Source of the DNA: Microseira sp041929235
GTDB lineage: Bacteria > Cyanobacteriota > Cyanobacteriia > Cyanobacteriales > Aerosakkonemataceae
DNA length: 64,000 nucleotides
Direction: 5' to 3'
Assembly (NCBI RefSeq): GCF_041929235.1
Contig: NZ_JBHFNP010000047.1
Location: 1 to 64,000, forward strand
Shown here: positions 1-6,962 of the stretch, piece after piece
How the letters are laid out: each line of letters opens with the position of its first letter
How positions within the stretch are numbered: position 1 is the stretch's first letter
Notes under the pieces: generated by a model
Told to the model about the DNA's origin: nothing
Seen by the model: only the letters and a program-made list of their open reading frames with translations
Database searches by the model: none
Made by a program: the position numbers and the translations under genes

Positions 1-1
1 C

Positions 2-169
2 TTCGTGTCGCAAGAATTGCGCGCCGCCGAAGATCCAGAGTTTGAAACCTTCTACACGAAAAACATTTTGTTGAATGAGGGCATCCGCGCTTGGATGTCG
101 CCTCAGGATCAACCGCACGAAAACTTTATCTTCCCTGAGGAAGTTCTGCCTCGCGGAAACGCTCTCTAA
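2..169 (+). CDS. psbD: Photosystem II D2 protein, C-terminal end (partial)
   Basis: The window opens inside this gene; only the last 55 codons are present. The translation contains FETFYTKNILLNEG and ends with PEEVLPRGNAL, the highly conserved C-terminus of the D2 reaction-centre protein of photosystem II. D2 is a thylakoid membrane protein that with D1 binds the primary electron-transfer cofactors. In most cyanobacteria one psbD copy is followed by an overlapping psbC; here no psbC reading frame follows and a hairpin terminator lies about 55 bases past the stop. This suggests the stand-alone second copy (psbD2 type), which in several cyanobacteria is light-stress responsive. Identity is certain; the copy type is inferred from the missing psbC. 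Confidence 0.95.
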   Translation, partial: FVSQELRAAEDPEFETFYTKNILLNEGIRAWMSPQDQPHENFIFPEEVLPRGNAL

Positions 170-223
170 TCTTTAAGGGCGGGCAATACGCCCCCAGACT
201 GGAAGCATCTCGTGTAAAACACA

Positions 224-249
224 ACCCCTACCATCTGGTAGGGGTCTTT
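224..249 (+). terminator. Rho-independent-like terminator after psbD
   Basis: A perfect 9-bp stem ACCCCTACC / GGTAGGGGT with a 4-base loop (ATCT) is followed by CTTT. It lies 55 bases after the psbD stop and should end the psbD transcript. The T tract is short, so efficiency is uncertain. Confidence 0.75.
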
Positions 250-296
250 GCTTGGAATTTCTTGGCGTTGTTGCTGCTCACATCTTCAGGAATTAG

Positions 297-392
297 GCAA
301 AGAAACCGGGTTTATAGGAAAAATCGTCGCTTTGGAACTATAGATCGCAGCCAGAAACTTTGGTGATAGGAACGCCCTTGCGTAAGTCCTGA
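297..392. repeat. Dispersed GGTTTC / TTGCGTAAGTCCT repeat, copy 1
   Basis: The segment starts with AAAGAAACCGGGTTT and ends with CCTTGCGTAAGTCCTG. The same end motifs and internal phrases (AAAAATCGT, AACTTTGGTGAT) recur at about 4125-4180, 50800-50860, 54245-54345, 54539-54667 and 58170-58280. It is a non-coding dispersed repeat about 90-130 bp long. No transposase is near any copy. Confidence 0.6.
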
Positions 393-530
393 TATTTTTC
401 CTTTCTTCCCTCTTCCCCATCTCCCATTTTGAAATTCCTGTGTTAGTCTAATTAGAGGTGTACAACACCTGAAATGGAACAGACTCCCGTTTGAGAAAAA
501 GACCGCTCAGGCAACAAGGAGGTGATGCCC

Positions 531-602
531 ATGATAGAAAGTAGTAAACGCATGGGTCATCAGATTGAAGTTATCCGGCTGTGTGCCGGGGCTGTTCTCT
601 AG
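531..602 (+). CDS. Possible 23-residue peptide with ideal Shine-Dalgarno
   Basis: An ATG at 531 opens 23 codons (MIESSKRMGHQIEVIRLC...) ending in TAG at 600-602. It is preceded by AAGGAGGTGAT at 516-526, an 11-base match to the complement of the 16S rRNA 3' end, four bases before the ATG. So perfect a ribosome-binding site is rare in cyanobacteria and argues that translation, or at least ribosome binding, matters here. The peptide has no signal sequence and no recognised family. The start region may be locked in a hairpin with bases 551-561. It could be a leader peptide controlling folding of the RNA that follows. Function unknown. Confidence 0.35.
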   Translation: MIESSKRMGHQIEVIRLCAGAVL

Positions 603-702
603 CAGTTAGCCTTAGTTCCTTCGGGAACTAAAACGCTGCAACTGCTGGTACTAACTGAAGAGTTCCTCCCGGCAGTCAGGTTCAATCTGAAGACCCGCTA
701 GA

Positions 703-760
703 CCGCTCTCGCGTTGTTGGTTAAATTTTCCAACCAACCCGCGAGAGCGGATAGTTTTTT
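703..760 (+). terminator. Strong intrinsic terminator
   Basis: An 11-bp perfect stem CCGCTCTCGCG (703-713) / CGCGAGAGCGG (740-750), extended inward by TTGG/CCAA pairing, is followed within 4 bases by TTTTTT (755-760). It closes the small transcription unit that begins upstream of 516. Confidence 0.8.
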
Positions 761-1456
761 GGGGATTTATGAGAAGATTTGGCAAAAAATCTTTATATTA
801 TCGCAGAAAAAAGCAATCAGAAGGTTAAAAATCAGGAAAGTTCTGTTAATCTATAACTTGAGTAGGCGTTGCCAAGGCAATACGCCCGGTCGCCTTGATA
901 GAAACCAAACATAGGTCTGGTTTGGCAGGAAACCTGGGGCTAAACCCAAGGAAACGGTTCAAATCATAAAATCAAGCAAGCGCGATATGCCAAAGGCACG
1001 CTTCGCGAACGCACCTCAACCAAGCTCTAAACCGTTAAATGCCTGCTTTTGGCAGCTTGGTTTGTCCAAAAGTTGGCAGAAGAAAGAATATCAGGGGTTA
1101 AAAAGCGGTTAAGGTGGGAAGGAAGAAGCGATCGCTTACTGGAAAAAGCGGCGAGTCAAAAGGCAAGCGATACCGCCTGGATGATGTAGGCTGTTAAATT
1201 CCCAAAAATTAGACCTGGGGTTGTGTAAGGTTTAGTACGGAAAGCCTACCTTCCGAAGAGTACCATTGCCCTCAGGCATGGGCGTATCAAGGGTCAGTAA
1301 GATGTAGAGCGTAGTGCCTTGACCCAAAATCAGCGCTCGCATAAGCGGCGCTATTGAAGCAACGGGCATTACTAATTCTTGGGCGTTCCTCAGCCCAGAA
1401 ATCTCCAGCTCTATTGTGTGGTGAGTGTAAACATTCGGTGTGAGGATAAGAGGAAA
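761..1456. other. Intergenic region with structured segment before the porin gene
   Basis: No credible gene is seen. Around 985-1015 is a GC-rich dispersed phrase (GCCAAAGGCACGCTTCGCG) common in cyanobacterial intergenic DNA. From about 1215 to 1345 several inverted repeats follow one another: GTACGGAA...TTCCgaagaGTAC, GGGTCA (from about 1293) with TGACCC, and GCGC...GCGC around a purine-rich loop. This could be the 5' untranslated leader of the porin gene or a separate RNA; no known riboswitch consensus was recognised. Confidence 0.4.
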
Positions 1457-3379
1457 ATGTCTAATATTGTGTGGAAATCTCTGGTAATTAGCCCAGTTTT
1501 TCTGGGAACCACGCTGGTATTCGGTACTTCAGCAATTGCAGCCGAAAACGCAACCAATTTAACAGGCAGCGATAAGACCGAAATAGCTGCTGTGGCGTTA
1601 ACGCTGGCAACTGATAAATCCGCTTCAGACTTTTCAACCAATTCTACAACCGAGTTAGAAAAGCTCGCTGGAGTTAAATCAGTTAAGCCGTTAGAGGATT
1701 CTATCACCTCCGGCAAACAGGCTGAAGTATCTGGCGCCACCGTAGCACAGGCAGTACCGAATACGAGGAATGCACCCGCTGCCAATCCTGACAGAACGTT
1801 AAATCAAATTCTGCAATATGGCAGCGAAAACTCTGCCAACAGAAATGCCCAGGGTCAGGTAACCTCAGTTTCCCAGCTGACTGACGTAGACCCCACTCAC
1901 TGGGCATTCCAAGCATTGCAATCCCTAGTTGAGCGCTACGGTTGTATTGAAGGATATCCGGATCGCACCTATCGCGGCAACCGGGCGCTGACGCGCTACG
2001 AATTTGCGGCTGGTTTAAATGCTTGTTTAGACCGAATCAACGAACTAATTGCCGCAGCAGTCGCCGATTTGCCCAGCAAAGAAGATTTGGCGACTATCAG
2101 GCGTCTGCAAGAAGAATTTGCGGCAGAACTCGCCACCTTGCGCGGAAGGGTAGATGCATTAGAAGCGCGCACGGCGAGGCTGGAAGCTCAGCAGTTTTCT
2201 ACGACCACGAAGCTGAAGGGAGAAGTAATTTTTGCCGTCACCGACGCCTTTGGCGGGGCTAGTCCAGGTGGAAACGATGACGACAACAATACAGTATTCC
2301 AAGACAGGGTGCGTTTAGAATTCCAAACCAGTTTTTCTGGAAGGGATTTGTTACACACCCGTCTGGCGGCTGGTAATGCTGGACAATTTAACTTCCCAGA
2401 CCGGAACAACAACCTGACAGGGTTGACTACAGGTGAAGGCACCCAGCAATTTAACCTTGGTAACACTGGCAACAACGATATCATTTTAGACTGGTTGGCT
2501 TATCGATTCCCCATATTTGGCAAGTCGCAGGTTTATATAGCGGCACATAATGGGATTCACAGCGATTACACTCCCACCGTCAATCCTTACTTTGAAGACT
2601 ATGACGGCGGAAATGGCGCGCTTTCTGCCTTTGCTCAAGAAAGCCCGATTTATCGGATTGGCGGCGGTGCAGGTGCAGGGGTAAACTTAGCCTTTGGCGG
2701 TGGCGGTATTTTGGGAGTAAGTTCGCTCACCTTAGGTTACCTGGCAGGTCCTGGTGCAAATAGTCCCTTGGATAAAAATGGCCTGTTTAATGGTGAATAT
2801 GCTGCCTTGGCTCAGCTGAACTTCAATGTCAGCAATACCTTTGGCTTGGCTTTAACCTATGTCCACGGTTACCACAACGCTGGTAATGCGATCTTCGATC
2901 TTGGTGGTGGAGGCACCAGGGGTTTGGTTGGTACTGGTTTAGCTAATTCGCCAGCAACTGTTGCCGGGTTTCCAGGACGACCTATCGTGACTAACTCCTA
3001 CGGTGCATCGGCAGCGCTTCGCATCAGCAAGAATTTCTCCATCAGCGGTTATGCTGCTTTCACCGACGCGATTATCATTGGTCGGGGACATGCCGATATT
3101 TGGACTTGGGGCGGTGGTCTTGCCTTCCCAGACTTGGGTGGAAAGGGTAATTTGTTGGGTCTGTTCGCCGGTGTGGAACCATACTTGACCGAGATCGATG
3201 CGCCAGGAAATTCTAATTTCGAGGACGATCCTCCTTACCACATCGAAGGCTTCTACAAGATCCAGGTAACGAACAATATCTCATTAACCCCTGGCGTCAT
3301 CTGGCTAATGTCTCCCAACCAAGATAACGACAACGACGACATCTTTATTGGCACTCTCAGAACTACCTTCAGTTTCTAG
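1457..3379 (+). CDS. SLH-domain OprB-family outer-membrane porin
   Basis: This 640-residue protein is an outer-membrane channel of the cyanobacterial SLH-OprB type, which passes small solutes and possibly inorganic ions. A Sec signal peptide covers residues 1-29, ending ...SAIAA. An S-layer homology domain starts near residue 138 (LTDVDPTHWAFQAL, GYPDRTYRG, LTRYEFAAGL) and normally anchors the barrel to peptidoglycan-linked polymer. A coiled coil follows at about 200-250 (EDLATIRRLQEEFAAEL). The rest is a glycine- and aromatic-rich beta-barrel ending in TLRTTFSF with a terminal aromatic residue, as expected for outer-membrane insertion. The ATG at 1457 was chosen because the signal peptide starts there; the frame is open 26 codons further upstream. 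The gene is monocistronic, with a terminator 47 bases after the stop. Confidence 0.93.
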   Translation: MSNIVWKSLVISPVFLGTTLVFGTSAIAAENATNLTGSDKTEIAAVALTLATDKSASDFSTNSTTELEKLAGVKSVKPLEDSITSGKQAEVSGATVAQAVPNTRNAPAANPDRTLNQILQYGSENSANRNAQGQVTSVSQLTDVDPTHWAFQALQSLVERYGCIEGYPDRTYRGNRALTRYEFAAGLNACLDRINELIAAAVADLPSKEDLATIRRLQEEFAAELATLRGRVDALEARTARLEAQQFSTTTKLKGEVIFAVTDAFGGASPGGNDDDNNTVFQDRVRLEFQTSFSGRDLLHTRLAAGNAGQFNFPDRNNNLTGLTTGEGTQQFNLGNTGNNDIILDWLAYRFPIFGKSQVYIAAHNGIHSDYTPTVNPYFEDYDGGNGALSAFAQESPIYRIGGGAGAGVNLAFGGGGILGVSSLTLGYLAGPGANSPLDKNGLFNGEYAALAQLNFNVSNTFGLALTYVHGYHNAGNAIFDLGGGGTRGLVGTGLANSPATVAGFPGRPIVTNSYGASAALRISKNFSISGYAAFTDAIIIGRGHADIWTWGGGLAFPDLGGKGNLLGLFAGVEPYLTEIDAPGNSNFEDDPPYHIEGFYKIQVTNNISLTPGVIWLMSPNQDNDNDDIFIGTLRTTFSF

Positions 3380-3425
3380 TGAATACGAGGTCTGCTAGTT
3401 GACTCTCGTTGACACCTGTGCTATG

Positions 3426-3457
3426 AACCCGGTTTCTTTGTAGAAACCGGGTTTTTT
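3426..3457 (+). terminator. Terminator after the porin gene
   Basis: A perfect 12-bp stem AACCCGGTTTCT (3426-3437) / AGAAACCGGGTT (3442-3453) with loop TTGT runs into a T6 tract. It is also a member of the AAACCCGGTTTC dispersed repeat family, here serving as a terminator. Confidence 0.85.
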
Positions 3458-3622
3458 GCGTCAGTCCGCTGATAAAATGGAAGAAACCTGCAAACTCTAG
3501 TGGAGAACTGGGGTATTTGCAAGACCTGACAGGGATCGATCGGTGCATAGAACTAAATCCCTTGTAATTGATAGCACAATTTGAACCAGTTGTAGCAATT
3601 TAGTCGAGAATGGGTATAATCT

Positions 3623-4060
3623 GTGGAACTTTCATGTAAAAGTGAATACGCGCTTTTAGCTTTATTGGAACTGGCAATTTCTTACAATGAAGGCGAGCCA
3701 TTGCAAATTCGGCAGATTGCCGCTAAACAAAATATTCCTGACCGATATTTAGAACAACTGCTGGCTACTTTGAGGCGCTGCGGTTTGGTGCGTAGCCAAC
3801 GCGGGGCAAAAGGTGGCTATTTTTTGGGTCGGGAACCCTGGAAAATTACCCTACTGGAGGTGGTGTCCTGTTTGGAAGGATTAGATCCGCAATCCTCTAA
3901 ACTTGATACCAAACCAAAAACAGTAGAAAGTGCCGTACTGCGAGAAATATGGCATGAAGGGATTGAAGCTGCTTATTCAGTTTTGCAAAAATACACGCTA
4001 CAAGATATGCGCGAGAAGCGAGATTCAAGGCGTCAGCTGGATATTATGTATTACATCTAA
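3623..4060 (+). CDS. Rrf2-family transcriptional regulator
   Basis: This 145-residue protein is a small DNA-binding regulator of the Rrf2 family (IscR, NsrR, CymR relatives). The N-terminal winged helix-turn-helix is clear: SEYALLALLELA, then IRQIAAKQNIPDRYLEQLL and LVRSQRGAKGGYFLGR, the family signature. The three clustered cysteines that hold an Fe-S cluster in IscR/NsrR are absent, so it resembles the cluster-free CymR type. The start is GTG at 3623, giving the usual MELSCKSEYAL N-terminus; no good ribosome-binding site is visible. The next gene on the strand is a decayed cysteine synthase. CymR-type regulators bind cysteine synthase in other bacteria, so the pairing may once have been functional, which is inference. 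Confidence 0.9.
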   Translation: MELSCKSEYALLALLELAISYNEGEPLQIRQIAAKQNIPDRYLEQLLATLRRCGLVRSQRGAKGGYFLGREPWKITLLEVVSCLEGLDPQSSKLDTKPKTVESAVLREIWHEGIEAAYSVLQKYTLQDMREKRDSRRQLDIMYYI

Positions 4061-4224
4061 TTGGTAATGGGTAATTGGTGATTGGTAATTGGTTAAAATC
4101 TTACCGATGGCGAAGGACGAACTCAGAAACCGGGTTTCAAGCTGCGATCTCTTTTTCCTAGAAACCCGGTTTCTTTGCGTAAGTCGTGGATCTATTACCC
4201 ATTACCGATTACCCATTACCGATT
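4060..4224. repeat. Heptamer-like repeats flanking a GGTTTC inverted repeat
   Basis: GGTAATGGGTAATTGGTGATTGG-type units after 4060 are matched in inverted form by CATTACC/GATTACC units at about 4191-4224. Between them lies AGAAACCGGGTTTC (4125-4138) and its complement GAAACCCGGTTTCT (4160-4173). The whole could fold as one long hairpin between the Rrf2 gene and the cysteine synthase remnant. Confidence 0.6.
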
Positions 4225-4895
4225 ATGGGAATTGCCCGCGATATTACAGAATTAGTCGGTCGGACACCGCTGGTACAATTGAACCGCATCGCTCAATCGG
4301 AAGGCTGCATGGCACGAATTGTGGTGAAATTAGAGGGAATGAACCAGGCGGCTGCGGTTAAAGACCGCATTGGTGCGAGTACGATCGATGTAGCAGAGAA
4401 AGAAGGATCGATCGCACCGGGTAAAACCGTTTTGCTGGAACCAACTTGGGGAAATACGGGTATTGTGCTGGCAATGGTGGTGGCAGCACCTGGTTATCGC
4501 TTAATTTTAACGATGCCGGAAACCATGAGCAGCGAAACAAGGGCGATTTTGCGCGCTTATGGTGCCGAATTGGAACTGACGCTTGGTATTGAGGGCATGA
4601 CTGGGGCAATAAGACGGGCGCAGGAAATTTGGGAAACGATGCCCGATGCTTATATGTTGCAGCAGTTTCGCAACCCAGCCAAAGCCAAAATTGATCGCGA
4701 GACGACCGCTGAAAGTTGATTTAATTGATCGGGTAATCGCCGTGACCGATGAGGAAGCGATCGCTTACGGGCGCCGTCTCGCCCGCGAAGAAGGACGCAG
4801 AACGCTATTTAAGCACGCCCCTGTTCCAAGATCCAGAATCCAAGTTTTCCGTTTTGCCTATAAAGCTTGACAATTTATCTAAAAAATGGTATTAA
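4225..4895 (+). pseudogene. Cysteine synthase remnant with two internal deletions
   Basis: The first 165 codons (MGIARDITELVGRTPLVQLN...) match O-acetylserine sulfhydrylase, the PLP enzyme that makes cysteine. They include VKDRIG with the PLP lysine, MLQQF and RETTAE. The frame then meets TGA at 4717. Homology resumes in another frame at about 4709 (KVDLIDRVIAVTDEEAIAYGRRLAREEG), skipping some 60 residues including the glycine-rich PLP phosphate loop. A second deletion of about 40 residues follows REEG, after which ERYLSTPLFQD, the family C-terminus, is read to TAA at 4893. The substrate loop reads EPTWGNTG where the family has EPTSGNTG. Two frame-breaking deletions and a lost loop residue mean it cannot encode an active enzyme. 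Another cysteine synthase must exist elsewhere. Confidence 0.88.
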
Positions 4896-5023
4896 ATCCC
4901 GTGGTTTCAAAAGCTGTGTTTGCAGACTCGTGGGAAATTTTTACAATCGAAAATGTTCTTTGCGTTTAAGGGAAGCTGCTTTACAGGCGGCTGAACTCCC
5001 GTCGATTTGTAAGGCAGCTAAAA

Positions 5024-5701
5024 ATGAGAGATCAAAACTACTACGAAACGCTAAAAGTTAGTCAGAAAGCGACACAAGCAGAAATCAAGCAAGCTTATCG
5101 CCGTTTGGCGAAGCAGTTTCACCCAGATACACAAAAGGAAACGGCAGATAGCGATCGCATCGTTGAGATCAATGCTGCTTATGAGGTGTTGGGAGATCCA
5201 ACGCGGCGACAGTCTTACGATCGGCAAATATCGGGCAACTCGGCAGTTGCATCGGCAACGGCGCAAAAACAACCCCAAAAGCGGCGACCAGCTGCGCCGG
5301 ACATCGACGCTCAAATTCAACTATGGCTGGCTCAAGTGTATCAGCCGGTGAATCGCTTGCTCTCTCGCATTCTCAATCCCCTACAATCGCAGATCGACGA
5401 ACTATCTGCCGATCCGTTTGATGATCAACTTTTGGAAGCGTTTCAGGATTATCTGAACAACTGCCGCCAGTTTTTAAGCGAAGCGCAGAAAATTTTTCGT
5501 TCCATGCCTAACCCCTCCCCAGTCGCTGGTGCGGCGGCAAACCTTTACTACTGCCTCGATCGCGTGGGGGATGGAATTGAGGAGTTTAACTTTTTTACCG
5601 CCAACTACGACGATAGCTACCTGCACGCGGGTCGCGAAATGTTTAGAATTGCCGCTGGACTGCGCCGGGAAGCCCAATATGCCTTGAGAAATGTGACTTG
5701 A
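5024..5701 (+). CDS. J-domain (DnaJ-like) co-chaperone protein
   Basis: The 225-residue product starts with a J domain (residues 4-67: YYETLKVSQKATQAEIKQAYRRLA, HPD at 33-35, AYEVLGDPTRRQSYD). The HPD tripeptide stimulates the ATPase of Hsp70/DnaK. There is no Gly/Phe region, zinc-finger domain or DnaJ C-terminal domain, so it is a type III J protein. The remaining 150 residues are mostly helical, with no recognised domain, and presumably target a specific client. The ATG at 5024 places the J domain at the very N-terminus, as usual. It stands alone, 128 bases after the cysteine synthase remnant. Confidence 0.88.
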   Translation: MRDQNYYETLKVSQKATQAEIKQAYRRLAKQFHPDTQKETADSDRIVEINAAYEVLGDPTRRQSYDRQISGNSAVASATAQKQPQKRRPAAPDIDAQIQLWLAQVYQPVNRLLSRILNPLQSQIDELSADPFDDQLLEAFQDYLNNCRQFLSEAQKIFRSMPNPSPVAGAAANLYYCLDRVGDGIEEFNFFTANYDDSYLHAGREMFRIAAGLRREAQYALRNVT

Positions 5702-6000
5702 ATAGTTCTTCAAGTTGCATCTATCTCAGGGTAGAGACGCGGGATACGCAAGGGCGCGCACGCTGCGCGATCGCCATCCCAAAGAAACTTCTACCCATCC
5801 TATTGAAAGGATAATGGTATCCAAGGGGTTCAACCCAGCTTCATTTTGGGCGAAATTAGTTTATTCTGAAAAAGGGCTTTATCTAACTTAACAATTCCCA
5901 CCCCGCGACTTTAGCGTACTCGCTCCAGTTGTTGACCCAGGAGGACAGGTCTTCTGTCGAAACTGGTTAGCTAATTTGGACAAAAAACTCGATTTTGATT

Positions 6001-6873
6001 ATGAAATGCATCATTAATCGTCGGGCTCAGTTTTCAGCAAGTCACAGATACTGGTTGCCAGAACTGAGTGAAGTCGAAAACATTCAGCAATTTGGTGCCT
6101 GCTCTCGTGCGCCAGGACACGGACATAACTACGTCCTATTTGTCTACATGGCTGGTGAATTGGATGAGTACGGTATGGTGCTGAACTTATCTGATGTCAA
6201 GCATGTAATCAAACGGGAAGTTACTAGCCAACTGGATTTTTCCTATCTCAACGATATCTGGTCGGAATTTCAACAAACGCTGCCAACAACCGAAAATATA
6301 GCGCGGATAATTTGGCAGCGACTGGCACCATACTTGCCAATTGTGCGAATTCAACTGTTTGAACATCCTGAACTTTGGGCAGATTATCTAGGAGATGGAA
6401 TGGAAGCTTACCTCACACTTAGCACCCACTTTAGTGCGGCGCACCGACTGGCGCGTCCGGACCTCAGCTATGAGGAAAACTGCGAAATTTACGGCAAGTG
6501 CGCTCGTCCGAACGGTCACGGTCACAATTACCATTTAGAAGTAACCATCAAAGGCGAAATCAACGAACGCACTGGCATGATCGTCGATTTGGGCGCATTA
6601 CAGAAAGCGATCGACGATCTTGTAGTCGCTCCTTTGGATCACACTTTCTTGAATAAAGATATCCCTTACTTCGCCAAGGTTGTTCCTACGGCTGAAAATA
6701 TTGCTGTCTATATTGGCAACTTACTGAATCAGCCAATTCGGGAATTAGGGGCTAAATTGTACAAGGTTAAGTTGATTGAAAGCCCGAATAACTTCTGCGA
6801 AGTTTACGCATCTGACTTGCCTGAAAGTGCAATCGATCATCGCAAGATAGAACCGATTTTACTGCGCCTGTAA
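6001..6873 (+). CDS. Tandem 6-pyruvoyl tetrahydropterin synthase / QueD-like protein
   Basis: This 290-residue protein has two copies of the 6-pyruvoyl-tetrahydropterin synthase fold. Each has the zinc-binding set: FSASHRYW then CSRAPGHGHNY in the first half, and FSAAHRLA then CARPNGHGHNYHLEV in the second. The spacing CxxxxxHGH is that of pterin synthases; QueD of queuosine synthesis usually has CxxxHGH. These enzymes act on dihydroneopterin triphosphate. Single-domain members are about 120-140 residues, so this is a fused duplication. PTAENIA in the second half and PTTENIA in the first are the family glutamate motif. A TTG lies two codons upstream; ATG 6001 is preferred. The 299 bases upstream hold only a GC-rich inverted repeat (about 5740-5780) and no recognisable preQ1 riboswitch. 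Pterin glycosides are common in cyanobacteria, which makes that role likely. Confidence 0.87.
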   Translation: MKCIINRRAQFSASHRYWLPELSEVENIQQFGACSRAPGHGHNYVLFVYMAGELDEYGMVLNLSDVKHVIKREVTSQLDFSYLNDIWSEFQQTLPTTENIARIIWQRLAPYLPIVRIQLFEHPELWADYLGDGMEAYLTLSTHFSAAHRLARPDLSYEENCEIYGKCARPNGHGHNYHLEVTIKGEINERTGMIVDLGALQKAIDDLVVAPLDHTFLNKDIPYFAKVVPTAENIAVYIGNLLNQPIRELGAKLYKVKLIESPNNFCEVYASDLPESAIDHRKIEPILLRL

Positions 6874-6891
6874 TTGGTGATTTTAGATTTG

Positions 6892-6951
6892 AGATAAGAG
6901 ACTTGCAGATTTTAGATTAAATTAAATCTGCAATCTGCAAGTCTCTTATCT
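6892..6951. terminator. Long inverted repeat between convergent genes
   Basis: A perfect 20-bp stem, AGATAAGAGACTTGCAGATT (6892-6911) and its complement (6932-6951), separates the stops of the pterin synthase gene (plus strand) and the phosphatase gene (minus strand). It is placed to end transcription from both sides; no long T tract is present. Confidence 0.6.
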
Positions 6952-6962
6952 GTAATTCCCAA

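Larger units (their letters stand above)
516..760 (+). ncRNA. Candidate structured small transcript with embedded short ORF
   Basis: A compact unit ends in a strong terminator (703-760) and holds several stem-loops. GATGCCCATG (524-533) can pair with CATGGGTCATC (551-561), one base bulged, which would mask the start codon of the short ORF. CCGGC/GCCGG forms a small hairpin near 575-589. TAGTTCC (613-619) and GGAACTA (624-630) close a UUCG tetraloop, enclosed by CAGTTAG (603-609) and CTAACTG (651-657). I do not recognise a known RNA family. The structure was read by eye, not computed. It may be a regulatory RNA, a leader peptide transcript, or both. Confidence 0.4.

Noticed and set aside
714..914. 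66-codon open frame on the plus strand
   Set aside because: It starts inside the terminator stem at 703-750 and has no ribosome-binding site or recognisable domain.
4089..4361. 90-codon frame overlapping the start of the cysteine synthase remnant
   Set aside because: It reads through intergenic repeats and lies out of frame with the homologous protein.
5702..6000. Possible preQ1 or pterin-type riboswitch before the pterin synthase gene
   Set aside because: No match to a known aptamer consensus could be seen; only one GC-rich inverted repeat is present.
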